This document shows positions 9,490 through 19,119 of a DNA stretch of 64,000 nucleotides, in pieces. Origin of the DNA: Halobacteriales archaeon QS_5_68_33 (lineage in GTDB: Archaea > Halobacteriota > Halobacteria > Halobacteriales > Haloarculaceae); NCBI GenBank assembly GCA_003023785.1, contig PXRS01000032.1, positions 34,275 through 98,274 of the forward strand. Direction: 5' to 3'. A program made the position numbers and the translations under genes. Each line of letters starts with the position of its first letter. Positions within the stretch are counted from its first letter, which is position 1. Under the pieces are notes generated by a model, which did no database searches, was not told the DNA's origin, and saw only the letters and a list, made by a program, of their open reading frames with translations.

Positions 9490-10785
9490 ATGACCGACGA
9501 CGAACTCGAAAAGCGGGGGGTCGTCACGGTCTTTCTGCGCCACGAGGCGGCGGTGCTCCTGTTGCGGCGCAGCGCCGAGGTCGGGTCCGACAGCGGCCAG
9601 TGGGGCGGGGTCGCCGGTCACGCGGAGGGGGACCCGGACGGCGCCGCCCGCCGGGAGATCCGCGAGGAGACGGGCCTCGGTGCGGAGGCGGTGACGCTCG
9701 TCCGTGCGGGCGACCCCTTCGAGGCGGCGGACCCGGACCTGGGGACGCCGTGGGTGGTCCACCCGTTCCTCTTCGACGCGGCGACCCGCGCGGTCGAACC
9801 CGACGACGGAACGACGGCCTACGAGTGGGTTCCGCCGACCGAGATCCGCCGGCGCGAGACCGTCCCGGACCTCTGGGGGTCTTATGACCGCGTCCGACCG
9901 ACTATCGAGACGGTCCGGAACGACCGCGAGCACGGGTCGGCGTCCCTCTCCGTCCGCGCGCTCGAGGCCCTCCGCGACGAGGCCGCGCTCGCCGGCGAAT
10001 CGGGGGACGCGACCGACACCTGGCCCGCGCTCGCCGACCTCGCGCGCGACCTCGGAAACGCGCGGCCGGCGATGCCGGTCGTCGAGAACCGGGTCAACCG
10101 GGCGATGGCCGCCGCGAGCGACGAGCGGACCGCCGCGGGCGTCGAACGCGCCGCAGGGGACGAGATAGACCGGGCGCTCGCCGCCGACGAGCGCGCCGCG
10201 GCGCGCGCGGCCGAGCGACTCCCCGCGCGGGTCGCCACCCTCTCGCGGTCGGGCACCGTCCACGGGGCGCTCCGCCGGGTCGACCCCGACGCCGTCCTCG
10301 TCGCGGAGTCCCGGCCCGGTCGGGAGGGGGTCGACACCGCCGAGCGCCTCGCCCGCGAGACGACGGCCGACGTGACGATAACGACCGACGCGGCCTTCGC
10401 CGGGGCGCTCGCCGACGCCGACGCCGAGGCGCTGGTCGTCGGTGCCGACGCGGTCCGCCCGGACGGGAGCGTCCTGAACAAGGTCGGGACCCGCGGGGCG
10501 ACGGCCGCGGCCGCCCGCGAGAAACTGGAGTGCCTCGTCGTCGCCGCGAGCGACAAGGTCCTGCCCGCGGATGGGGACGAAGACGGTCCCGCTCGCGTCG
10601 ACCGCGAGGAGCGCGACCCGGCGGCGGTGTACGACGGCCCGGCCGACGTCGCGGTGGCGAACCCCACCTTCGACCTGACGCCCGCCGACCGCATCGACGC
10701 CGTCGTCACCGAGGACGGCGTTCTCGACGCTGCCGACGTGCGCGAGGTGGCCGACCGACACCGCGACCGGGCCGGCTGGGACTGA
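9490..10785 (+). CDS. NUDIX hydrolase-eIF2B-like (translation initiation factor 2B subunit family) fusion
   Basis: GQWGGVAGHAEGDPDGAARREIREETGL NUDIX box; C-terminal VVGADAVRPDGSVLNKVGTRGATAAAAREKLECLVVAASDKV as in eIF2B/R15P isomerase family. Confidence 0.88.
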   Translation: MTDDELEKRGVVTVFLRHEAAVLLLRRSAEVGSDSGQWGGVAGHAEGDPDGAARREIREETGLGAEAVTLVRAGDPFEAADPDLGTPWVVHPFLFDAATRAVEPDDGTTAYEWVPPTEIRRRETVPDLWGSYDRVRPTIETVRNDREHGSASLSVRALEALRDEAALAGESGDATDTWPALADLARDLGNARPAMPVVENRVNRAMAAASDERTAAGVERAAGDEIDRALAADERAAARAAERLPARVATLSRSGTVHGALRRVDPDAVLVAESRPGREGVDTAERLARETTADVTITTDAAFAGALADADAEALVVGADAVRPDGSVLNKVGTRGATAAAAREKLECLVVAASDKVLPADGDEDGPARVDREERDPAAVYDGPADVAVANPTFDLTPADRIDAVVTEDGVLDAADVREVADRHRDRAGWD

Positions 10786-10860
10786 TACGGTCGGTTGACT
10801 GTGTACCGGTGATTCGCCGGGCGGGCGAATCCCGGAAATGAGTTACAACCGACTGTATCA
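10783..10860 (-). repeat. Family 1 stop-codon palindromic element, copy a
   Basis: TGATACGGTCGGTTG...CAACCGACTGTATCA TIRs; fills convergent 3'-3' gap and supplies both stop codons. Confidence 0.9.
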
Positions 10861-12801
10861 GGAAGGAACGACGGTGATCGTCTTCCCGCGGTCGATGGCT
10901 CGCTCCAGTTCCTCGGCGATGGCCGACCCGCGGGAGACCTGCACCTCGCCGCCCCGCGAGACGGTGGCGGTGAAGAGGTAGTCGTCGTCGGCCTGCATCT
11001 CGACGGTGTCGCCCTCGTAGCCCTCCATCGGGATGAGGACGTGCCGGGAAGTGATCTCGGGGGTAACGACCTCGCCGCCACCGCTGTCACCGGGGCCGCT
11101 CGCCCCGCCCGGTCCCCCGCTTCCGCCGGACCCGCTCCGGCCGCCGGGCTTGTCACTGAACGTCCGCACGTCGATGTCGATGCCCAGCCTGTTCTCCACG
11201 TCCGAGATGCGGCCGCCGCCCTTTCCGATGACCTGCGAGATGTCGTCGTCCTCGACGTACACGACGGCGGTGTTGGGGTCGCGGATCTGCACCTCGACGT
11301 GGCCGCGGGCGATAGAGCGGATCTCGCGCTCGACCTCCTGTTTGGCGAGGCGCTCGGTGCCGCTCTCCTCGCTCTCGGCGTCGCCCAGCGGGACCGTGAC
11401 GACCTGGCGGTTGAAGGTGTAGATCTCGTAGGCGGGCCGCCCGGTCTCGAAGTCGGTGATCGTGATGACCGGCCGGGCCAGGTCCTCCTCCATCAGGCCC
11501 TCGGGGACCTTGACCTCGGTCGCGACGTCGTAGACGGTCTCGATCTCGCCGGCCTCGATGTAGACGACGGTGTCGACGATCTGCGGGATGAGCCCGAGTT
11601 CCACGCGGCCGATGAGCCGCTGGAGGGCGTCGATCCCGCGGGTGGCGTGGACGACGCCGACCATCCCGACGCCCGCCAGTCGCATGTCGGCGAACACCTC
11701 GAAGTCGTCGGTCTTCCTGACCTCGTCGTAGACGGTGTAGTCGGGCCGGACCATCAGAAGCGAGTCGGCCGTCTTGTCCATTCGGCCGCCGAGTTCGGTG
11801 TACTGGGTGACCCGCTCGTCGACCTGCAGGTCGCGGGGTTTCTCCATGGTCTTGACCGCGAACCCCTCGTCGGCGAGATAGCCCGCGACTGCCTGGGCGA
11901 ACGTCGACTTGCCGGCGCCCGGGGATCCGGAGATGAGGACGCCACGCTGGCGTTCCGCGAGGCGCTCGCGCAACTCGTCGGCGTACTCGTAGTCGTCGAG
12001 TTCGGTCTCGACGACGGGCCGGACCGCCGTGATCTCCATCGCGTCCGAGAACGGCGGGCGGGCGATGGCGATGCGCAAGTCCCGGAACTGGACGATGGTC
12101 ATCCCCGGTTCGTCGAGTTCGACGAACCCCTCGGGGGAGGCCCGCGCGCTCTCCTCGACGTCGTGTGCGAGGGATTTGACCGCCGCCTCGGTCATGCGCT
12201 CGTCGCCGACCCGCCCGTAGGTCATCTCGCCGACGGACCCGCGCTTTGCCATCGGTTCCAGCCCCACGCGCAGGTGGACGCTCATCGTGGACTCGTCGAA
12301 GAACTCCTCCAGGTCGAGGCGCTCGACGTCACGACCGTGGGGTTCGAGGTAGAGCACGTCCAAGCCCTTCGCGCGGGCCACCTCGCTCTGGACGACGTCG
12401 CTCGTGACGAGCGTGGCGTCGTACTCGTCGGCGAGGTCGCGGATGATCGCGTCTGCCTTTCCCTCGCCGGCCTCGGGCTGTTCGGTCTCGGCGGGGCGGC
12501 GACCGACGTACTCGACGCTGATCGTGCCGTCCTCGTGCATGTCGGCGAGGCGCTGGAGCTCTTCGAGACCGTCCCAGCCGCGCCGGCGGCCGTCGTTGGC
12601 CTGGGCCTCGAGTTCGCCGACGACTGCCTCGGGGACGTAGACGGTGGCACCGGCGAACCCCTCGCCGGCCGCCGCCGAGTCCGGGTCGGCGTCGGCGTCG
12701 GCTTCGGCGGCTTCGCCGCCTTCTCGTCGCGCCTCCGGCGCGACGCACTGCTCGGACACGCGGCCATCGACGACCACGCTCGTGTCCGGAAGGATGTTCA
12801 T
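10858..12801 (-). CDS. PIN domain-ATPase-KH protein (PINc/VapC family ATPase)
   Basis: N-terminal PIN (ILPDTSVVVDGRV), ISGSPGAGKSTFAQAVAGYL Walker A, C-terminal KH IGKGGGRISDVENRLGIDI. Confidence 0.9.
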   Translation of the reverse strand: MNILPDTSVVVDGRVSEQCVAPEARREGGEAAEADADADPDSAAAGEGFAGATVYVPEAVVGELEAQANDGRRRGWDGLEELQRLADMHEDGTISVEYVGRRPAETEQPEAGEGKADAIIRDLADEYDATLVTSDVVQSEVARAKGLDVLYLEPHGRDVERLDLEEFFDESTMSVHLRVGLEPMAKRGSVGEMTYGRVGDERMTEAAVKSLAHDVEESARASPEGFVELDEPGMTIVQFRDLRIAIARPPFSDAMEITAVRPVVETELDDYEYADELRERLAERQRGVLISGSPGAGKSTFAQAVAGYLADEGFAVKTMEKPRDLQVDERVTQYTELGGRMDKTADSLLMVRPDYTVYDEVRKTDDFEVFADMRLAGVGMVGVVHATRGIDALQRLIGRVELGLIPQIVDTVVYIEAGEIETVYDVATEVKVPEGLMEEDLARPVITITDFETGRPAYEIYTFNRQVVTVPLGDAESEESGTERLAKQEVEREIRSIARGHVEVQIRDPNTAVVYVEDDDISQVIGKGGGRISDVENRLGIDIDVRTFSDKPGGRSGSGGSGGPGGASGPGDSGGGEVVTPEITSRHVLIPMEGYEGDTVEMQADDDYLFTATVSRGGEVQVSRGSAIAEELERAIDRGKTITVVPS

Positions 12802-12868
12802 ACCCGCACTTCGGCGTCCCGCCCGGATAAGCGCCCGGATAGCCGTCGACGAGTCGCCGGTCGCGGCG

Positions 12869-13393
12869 TCACCCCCAGTGTTCGTTCCCGGTCATCCGCG
12901 GGGACTGCCGACCGCCGCGTCCTTCGTCCGCGGCCGTGTCCGCGACGCGGGGGTGATACGTGCGCTCGCGACGACCGATGTCCTCTGTCTCTTCGGTCTC
13001 GAGTTTCTCCCCGAACCAGAGGACGTTTCCGTTGCAGTCCAGGACGGCGAACTGCCGCCAGCCGAAGTCGGTCGTGTGCGGGGATTTGACCACCTCCACG
13101 CCGGCGGCGTCGAGGTCGGCATACAGGTCCTCCGCGTCGTCAGTGTCGACGTACAGCGGCACCGAACCGCCGATGGTGGCCCCTTTCAACACGGGAAGTT
13201 TCTCCGCAAGCGACTCCCGCTCCTGGAACATCAGCGCGCTGTCCCCGACCATCACCTGCGCCCAGGACGGGTCCGTCTCCCCGTCGGTCGGGAGCGTCGC
13301 GACCGGTTCCGCGTCGAAGACGCGCTCGTACCAGTCGACGGTCGTCTCGACGTCCTCCACCACCAGGTCCGGAGTGATCGAATTCACCGTCAT
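12869..13393 (-). CDS. VOC family protein (glyoxalase/bleomycin resistance fold)
   Basis: MTVNSITPDLVVEDVETTVDWYERVFDAEPV...VLDCNGNVLWFGE. Confidence 0.88.
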   Translation of the reverse strand: MTVNSITPDLVVEDVETTVDWYERVFDAEPVATLPTDGETDPSWAQVMVGDSALMFQERESLAEKLPVLKGATIGGSVPLYVDTDDAEDLYADLDAAGVEVVKSPHTTDFGWRQFAVLDCNGNVLWFGEKLETEETEDIGRRERTYHPRVADTAADEGRGGRQSPRMTGNEHWG

Positions 13394-13415
13394 CCGTGGT
13401 CGACGTGACGGAGTA

Positions 13416-13438
13416 AATCATAATAAATCATTATGATT
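13416..13438. promoter_or_regulatory. Perfect palindrome AATCATAAT-AAATC-ATTATGATT upstream of the VOC gene
   Basis: 9-bp perfect arms centred ~34 nt upstream of the VOC ATG, i.e. over the expected TATA region. Confidence 0.55.
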
Positions 13439-13475
13439 GCGGCGTCATACATCACGGGAGGTCTGTGGGACGGGC

Positions 13476-13556
13476 GATACGGTCGATGTAGATCATTTCC
13501 GGATTTCGTCGAATCGGTCGGCGAAATACCGATAAATCGCCAAACCGGCCGCGTCA
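13476..13556 (+). repeat. Family 1 element, copy b
   Basis: GATACGGTCGATGTAGATCATTTCCGGATTTCGTCGAATCGGTCGGCGAAATACCGATAAATCGCCAAACCGGCCGCGTCA; right TCA is histidine kinase stop. Confidence 0.88.
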
Positions 13557-15833
13557 GTCGTCGGTCACCAGCGTTCCGGTGCCGTCCGGTTCGCCGTCGC
13601 CCGCGGCCAGGGGCAGTTCGACGACCGCGACGGCGCCGCGCTCGTCGTCCCCGTGCCCGTCGGACGGGGCCCACTCCGACCTGTCCTCGAACCAGACGTC
13701 GCCGCCGTATCGGTCTATCATCAACCGCACGAAGTAGAGTCCGAAGCCGATCGAACCTGACTCGTCCGACGTGAACGCCTCCTCGAAGATCTCCTTTTTG
13801 TACTCGTCTTCGACCCCGGGGCCGTTATCGGCGATCTCGACGGTGACGGCGTTGGCTGTGGCGGTGCCATCGACGACGATCTCGACGTGGTCCCGGTCGT
13901 TGTGTTCGATGGCGTTACCGAGGAGGTTCTCGAACACTTCCCCCAGGAAGTCGTCCGCCCGGACCGCCGAGAGGCGGTCGAGGTCGGTCGCGATGTCGAT
14001 ACTGACGTGGTCGTGGCCCCTGCGCATCTTGGTTACTTTCTCCGACAGCATCGCGCCGGGATCGACCGCCCGCAGTTCGACCGCCTCGTCGTCGCCGACG
14101 ACGGTGGTGACGGTACGCACGTTGCGGGTGAGCGCGGTGATATCCGTGACCCAGTCCTCGATAACGTCGACGTGTTCGCTCGCTTCCCCGTCGACGTGCC
14201 CCCGGAGGCCGTCGAGGTGTCCTCGGATCACCTGCATCCCGTTGAGCAGGTCGTGTCGAAGGACGCTGTTGAAAAACTCGATCTGCTCGGTGCGCGCCGC
14301 CAGGAGTTCGCGACTCTCGCGGAGTTCCTGTTCGCTCCCGACGCGGTCGAGGGCGTTTTCCGTCGACGACGCGAGGATTTCCGCCAGTCGCCGCTCCTCG
14401 TCGGTGAACCCGTCGTGGTCGGGTCCGGCGCTGATCCCGATGACGCCGTACCCACCGAGCGGATACAGCAGGGACCCGCCGAGGTTCAGCGAGACCTCGC
14501 CGGTTTCGACCTCGACGGGGTCCCCCAGCATCGGTTCGCCGGACTCGAACACCCGCCAGACGTCGCTGTCTCCCGGCCCGACTGTCACCTCGCTACGGGC
14601 CAACTGGTCCCCGAACGCCGCCTTGAGCGACTCGGCGAAGGCCGCTGGACGCAACACGTCGTCCTCGTCGTCGTACAGCATGGCGCCCGAATAGTGGTAC
14701 CCCAGCAGTTCTTCGGCGGCAGTGACCGAGATCTCGAGCACCTCCTCGGGCGTCTCGGCGGCGAGAAACCGCTGACTGACCGACTGGAGTCGTTCGAGCG
14801 CCTGTTCGCGCCGTTTCCGGATCGAGACGTCCCGGAGGACGACAACCGTCCCGCGAACCCGGTCGTACTGGTCGCTGATCGGGGCGGCGTTCAGGTCGTA
14901 GACTTCGACGCCCTCCCCGGATCCCGCCGTGGCTCCGGGCGGGACGTACTCCCCGTCTTTCGCGGCCGCTCCCAGGATACCGGGCAACAGGTCGTTGACC
15001 GGAACTCCCACCGGGTCAGGCTCGTCGATGAGCATTCTGGCAGCCGGGTTCGTGTCGACGACGACGTCGGAGTCGTCGAGGACGAAGACGGGGTCGTCTA
15101 TCCGTTTCAGGACCACCTCCGGAGCGAGCGGTTCGACGTTCAGGAACTCGTATCGAAACAGCGCAAGCGCGATGAGTACCGATTCGGCGGAGTAAAACAG
15201 GGTATTGAGACGTAGACCCGGGTGGAACTGGATGCCGGCCTCGTAGACCACCGCGCCGACGACGGTGAGCCCGATAGCTCCGGTGATAAGTCCCGTCTGC
15301 TTGCGGTACATGTTCCGCGACGAGATGAGAAACCGGACGAGGAGTCCGGTCCCCACGAACACGCCCACGTAGGCGGACACTATCGCGACCAGATACGCGA
15401 TCCCCTCGGTTCGGGTCGGCAACACCGGGAATGTAAGTCCGTTGACTGTTCTGATCACCACCGGTTTGGTGAACATGTCGACGCCACTGACCGCTGCCAT
15501 GATTGCGAAATAGCCCAGCAGCAGCCGGCGACGCCGCCGCGTCAGCCACTCGTCCCGTCCGGTGTAGGTCACCGCGAACAGCAGAAAAAATCCCACCGCG
15601 AGAAGCCACAACACGTACTCGGCGGCCAACAGCAGGTTGGTCGCTGGGGAATCGGGGACGGCGACCAGCGCGGCCAGGCCCAGTCCCACGACCCCCGGCA
15701 GTCCGGCGATCCCGGCCAACGGGCGGGCAGCCGGATGGTCGCGGTGTTTCAGCGCGACGTACGCGACGCCGAGCCCGGTCACGCCGCCGACCGCCAGCGC
15801 TCCCCCTATCAAGACGGCAACTGGGGAAGTCAT
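13554..15833 (-). CDS. Sensor histidine kinase: N-terminal 7TM, PAS, GAF, HATPase
   Basis: Hydrophobic N-terminal segments; SVLRHDLLNGMQVIRGHLDGL phosphoacceptor box; ENLLGNAIEHND (N box), VEIADNGPGV (G1), GSIGFGLYFVRLMIDRYGGDVW (G2). Confidence 0.92.
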   Translation of the reverse strand: MTSPVAVLIGGALAVGGVTGLGVAYVALKHRDHPAARPLAGIAGLPGVVGLGLAALVAVPDSPATNLLLAAEYVLWLLAVGFFLLFAVTYTGRDEWLTRRRRRLLLGYFAIMAAVSGVDMFTKPVVIRTVNGLTFPVLPTRTEGIAYLVAIVSAYVGVFVGTGLLVRFLISSRNMYRKQTGLITGAIGLTVVGAVVYEAGIQFHPGLRLNTLFYSAESVLIALALFRYEFLNVEPLAPEVVLKRIDDPVFVLDDSDVVVDTNPAARMLIDEPDPVGVPVNDLLPGILGAAAKDGEYVPPGATAGSGEGVEVYDLNAAPISDQYDRVRGTVVVLRDVSIRKRREQALERLQSVSQRFLAAETPEEVLEISVTAAEELLGYHYSGAMLYDDEDDVLRPAAFAESLKAAFGDQLARSEVTVGPGDSDVWRVFESGEPMLGDPVEVETGEVSLNLGGSLLYPLGGYGVIGISAGPDHDGFTDEERRLAEILASSTENALDRVGSEQELRESRELLAARTEQIEFFNSVLRHDLLNGMQVIRGHLDGLRGHVDGEASEHVDVIEDWVTDITALTRNVRTVTTVVGDDEAVELRAVDPGAMLSEKVTKMRRGHDHVSIDIATDLDRLSAVRADDFLGEVFENLLGNAIEHNDRDHVEIVVDGTATANAVTVEIADNGPGVEDEYKKEIFEEAFTSDESGSIGFGLYFVRLMIDRYGGDVWFEDRSEWAPSDGHGDDERGAVAVVELPLAAGDGEPDGTGTLVTDD

Positions 15834-16022
15834 CGAACAGAGGTCCGTCGTTGCCCGTGATATACTTTACTCCGGAAATGATACTAGTGATACTGGCGCC
15901 TGTGGTCGGACAGAGGCGGTGTTCCGCAGTACGGCGGTCCATCATGAGGCCGGATACCGGCCGGCATGGTCCACCACGCCGGTCGCCTGCGCGGCCGTCG
16001 TTCGACGGGTCGTTCGTGGGAT

Positions 16023-16036
16023 AGCCGACCGTATCA
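16023..16036 (+). repeat. Family 1 half-site (single terminal repeat)
   Basis: AGCCGACCGTATCA; TCA is stop of zinc-ribbon gene 16034-16240; no partner TIR seen. Confidence 0.5.
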
Positions 16037-16240
16037 GCGCTCGTCGCTCGCCAGTCCGCGAGCCGCGATCGTCTCGCGACAGACCGGACAGACCGCGACG
16101 GTCCGGCCGTCGCGTTCCCGGACCAGCCAGTCGCCGGTCGCGGGGCTCTCGTGGCCACAGGCCGAACAGTACAGCGTCGTCTTGGGTGGCGTGTCGTCGG
16201 GGGGCGGTGCGCGCTCGGTGTCTGTCGCGGGGACGCTCAT
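16034..16240 (-). CDS. Small zinc-ribbon protein
   Basis: TTLYCSACGHESPATGDWLVRERDGRTVAVCPVCRETIAARG: two CxxC knuckles. Confidence 0.7.
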   Translation of the reverse strand: MSVPATDTERAPPPDDTPPKTTLYCSACGHESPATGDWLVRERDGRTVAVCPVCRETIAARGLASDER

Positions 16241-16383
16241 TACAACGGGAGTAGGGGCTGGACACTAATAACTCTGTTTTCGACATGTTAGACCGTGACA
16301 GAAGGGATCTGAGTCGGTCGACCCCGCGATGGTGTGTCACAGAAGCGCGGTGGGGACGACCGGGACTGCGGGCCGTGCTCGAA

Positions 16384-16462
16384 CTGTCGGTTGTAAATCA
16401 GTTCCGGATGTCGTCGAACCGGTCGGCGAAATACCGGTAAATCGTTGCAACGGACCGTATCA
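16384..16462 (+). repeat. Family 1 element, copy c
   Basis: CTGTCGGTTGTAAATCAGTTCCGGATGTCGTCGAACCGG...CGGACCGTATCA; right TCA is agmatinase stop. Confidence 0.88.
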
Positions 16463-17572
16463 GTCGTCGTCGGCCGGCGTCTCGACGCTACCGTTCGGGC
16501 CGAGCGGTTCCTTGGGCTTGACCGGCGAGCCCTCCTCGAGATCGTTCTCGGCCAGTGCCATGCTGCCCATGACCTCGATGATGAGGCGGTTGGCGAAGCC
16601 GCTGGTGATGCCGCCGTTGTAGGAGTTCCGGTCGCTGACGTCGTAGGCGGGCGACACCTCGACGACGTCGAACCCGAAGTCATCGGGGTCGAGCGCCTTG
16701 ACGACCTCGCGGACCATGTAGATCGCTTCGCGGGGGATCAGACCGCCGGGTTCGGGTTCACCGGTGCCCGGCGCGTAGGCGGGTTCCATCACGTCGACGT
16801 CGAAGGAGACCCAGACGGCCTCGGTCCCGTCGGTCGCACGCTGGACGGCGTCGGCGACGATGTCGTCCAGGTCCATGTTGCCGACTTCCGTCGCGGTGTA
16901 CCACTTCATGCCGATGTCGCGCATGTCCTCGTAGGTGTCGGGCCCGGGCCAGAACCCGCGGGGACCGATGAGGGTGTAGTTGTCGCCGTCCAGGATGCCC
17001 TCGTCGTAGACGCGCTTGACCCAGGCACCGTGGTCGTACTCGAAGCCGGTCAACCCGTCCTCGCCGGTGTCGGCGTGGCAGTCGAAGTGGATCAGGCCGA
17101 TGTCCTCGTAGCCGTTGGCCTCCGCCCAGCCCTTGATGTCGGGGTGGGAGATGGAGTGGTCGCCGCCGATGACGATCGGCGTCGCCTGCTCGCTGATCTC
17201 GGAGACGGCGTCTTCGATGTTGAGCTGGCTCTGACGGGTGTCACCGGGCGAGACCTGCGCGTCGCCGGTGTCGGCGACGCTGTAGGTATCGAACGGGTCG
17301 ACGCCCGTCTCGATGTTGAAGTGCTCGTAGGGCGGGGACGGTACCGTCGAGGCCGCCCGCACCGCCCGCGGGCCGTACCGGGTCCCGGGCCGGATCGTCG
17401 TCGCCGTGTCCAGGGGCGCGCCCAGGATCCCGATGTCGACGTCCTCGTCGTCGAGTTCGTCGCGCTCGACCTCGGGCAGTTTCAGGAACGTCGGGACGCC
17501 GCTGAAGATCGGCTCGTTCGCTTCCTTGTGCTTCTCGCCGTAGATGTCCTCTCCGGACCTCTCGTCTGTCAT
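16460..17572 (-). CDS. Agmatinase/arginase (ureohydrolase) family protein
   Basis: IVIGGDHSISHPDI, LIHFDCHADTG, VSFDVDVMEPAYAPGTGEPEPGG metal-binding motifs. Confidence 0.92.
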   Translation of the reverse strand: MTDERSGEDIYGEKHKEANEPIFSGVPTFLKLPEVERDELDDEDVDIGILGAPLDTATTIRPGTRYGPRAVRAASTVPSPPYEHFNIETGVDPFDTYSVADTGDAQVSPGDTRQSQLNIEDAVSEISEQATPIVIGGDHSISHPDIKGWAEANGYEDIGLIHFDCHADTGEDGLTGFEYDHGAWVKRVYDEGILDGDNYTLIGPRGFWPGPDTYEDMRDIGMKWYTATEVGNMDLDDIVADAVQRATDGTEAVWVSFDVDVMEPAYAPGTGEPEPGGLIPREAIYMVREVVKALDPDDFGFDVVEVSPAYDVSDRNSYNGGITSGFANRLIIEVMGSMALAENDLEEGSPVKPKEPLGPNGSVETPADDD

Positions 17573-17827
17573 TTTTCGTGTGGCTCCTTCGTACGAGCGT
17601 GCGCTCGTTCGCGACGTTCTGGTGTGTACCGTTCGATAGGAAAAGGCTTGCCTGGGATGTATCCAAGTTCCTCCCACGAACCCCTGCGGACATGAACTCC
17701 TAATATGCCCTTCGAGACCGCGGGGTGGGTGCCGGCCGCGGCGACTCGGTCGAGGCGACAGCACGGGCATCCCCGGTACGGGTCCGGGAACGGCCCCGTC
17801 GCACGGACCGGAACGGGAAGCGGTGTG

Positions 17828-17911
17828 TCGTACGGTCGGTTGCAAGTCATTTCCGGGTTTCGTCGAACCGCCCGGCGAATCACCGGTACACAGTCACAAC
17901 CGACCGCATCA
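17828..17911 (+). repeat. Family 1 element, copy d
   Basis: TCGTACGGTCGGTTGCAAGTCATTTCCGGGTTTCGTCGAACCG...ACAACCGACCGCATCA; right TCA is PhoU-like stop. Confidence 0.88.
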
Positions 17912-18961
17912 GCTGTCGTCGGTAAAGACCGCGGGCGTCGAGCGGAAGGCGAAGTGCGTAGCGACATTGAGGCTGTCGCCGGCGTGGTCGCCGCTGTTGT
18001 GGAACGCTGTGAGCGTCCGCTGGAGTTCCAGGAGCGGTTCCGGGCGGGCTTCCTCGATGTGGGTCTGGGCCTCGGCGACCCGGCCGTCGAAGGCGTCGAC
18101 GGCGTCGTGGCCGTCATCGGTCGCCGCTGTCGTGGGTGTGGTGACCGCCTGCCGGGTCGCGTCGGCGACACGGTCGAGCGCCGCCGCGACGGCTTCCATG
18201 TGGCACCCGGTCGCGTCGTCGAGCGCGAAGCCGTCGGTCTCGATGACGAGTTCGGCGACGTCGCGGGCCGCCTCGGCCATCAGGACGACGTCCTGGGCGA
18301 CCGACCGGTAGCCGATGAGCGGGAAGCCGGTTTCGAGGCCGACCGAGCGGTTGAGCCGCGGGTTTCGGTAGGTGGTAAACACCAGCCGCAAGAAGAGATA
18401 AAACAGCTTCTCGACCTGGCGCTGGCGGTCGACGGCCCGGTGTGCGGCGTCGACGTCGTCGGCGAGCAGCCCGTCGACCGTCTCCGCGCGCATCGTCGCC
18501 TCCGTCCGCCAGAGCCGCTCCATCAGCGTCGGCAACTCGAAGTCCCCGGGGTCGACCGAACACCGGATCGCGACCGTGTCGATGCCCTCCTCGACGACCC
18601 CTAGCCCCATGAGCTGGCGTTCGGTCTCGGTGATGGCGTCGAACACTGCCGGGTCGAAGGGCCTCTCGCTCTCGCTCTCGATCTCGATGAGCTGTCGGCC
18701 GAGAACGTACTGTGCGAGGACGGCCCGGCGCACCGACTCCGGCGTCAGCGAGTCCGCGTCGACCGTCGTCGTCGCCTCGGTAGCCTTCGGCCGGTCAGGG
18801 ACGACCAGCAGCGACCCGCCGTTCTCGTCGCGCTGGACGACCAGTTCATCGCCCTTCGAGAGGCCCTGCTCGCGGGTCCACTCCGCCGGAAGCGTCACCG
18901 CCAGCGTCGACGACCCCAGCTGCTGGATCTTCCGTTTCATCCGGAGGTCGTCCATGCTCAC
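17909..18961 (-). CDS. PhoU-domain phosphate uptake regulator with N-terminal AbrB/SpoVT domain
   Basis: MKRKIQQLGSSTLAVTLPAEWTREQGLSKGDELVV followed by PhoU-like helical repeats. Confidence 0.85.
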   Translation of the reverse strand: MSMDDLRMKRKIQQLGSSTLAVTLPAEWTREQGLSKGDELVVQRDENGGSLLVVPDRPKATEATTTVDADSLTPESVRRAVLAQYVLGRQLIEIESESERPFDPAVFDAITETERQLMGLGVVEEGIDTVAIRCSVDPGDFELPTLMERLWRTEATMRAETVDGLLADDVDAAHRAVDRQRQVEKLFYLFLRLVFTTYRNPRLNRSVGLETGFPLIGYRSVAQDVVLMAEAARDVAELVIETDGFALDDATGCHMEAVAAALDRVADATRQAVTTPTTAATDDGHDAVDAFDGRVAEAQTHIEEARPEPLLELQRTLTAFHNSGDHAGDSLNVATHFAFRSTPAVFTDDS

Positions 18962-19119
18962 CGTCGACCACCCCGGGACTGTACCGACACGCTACACATT
19001 ATCAATGGGTTGTGGGAACGGCTGTAAATGGTCTTTGGTCCGAACAAATATCCCATTCCATGTCCGTTGACACGTATATTGTTCCGGTGAATCGGATCAG
19101 AAACGACTACACGTCCGAT

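Noticed and set aside
11041-13089. 682-aa plus-strand ORF
   Set aside because: Antisense to the clear PIN-ATPase-KH gene; mirror-codon artefact.
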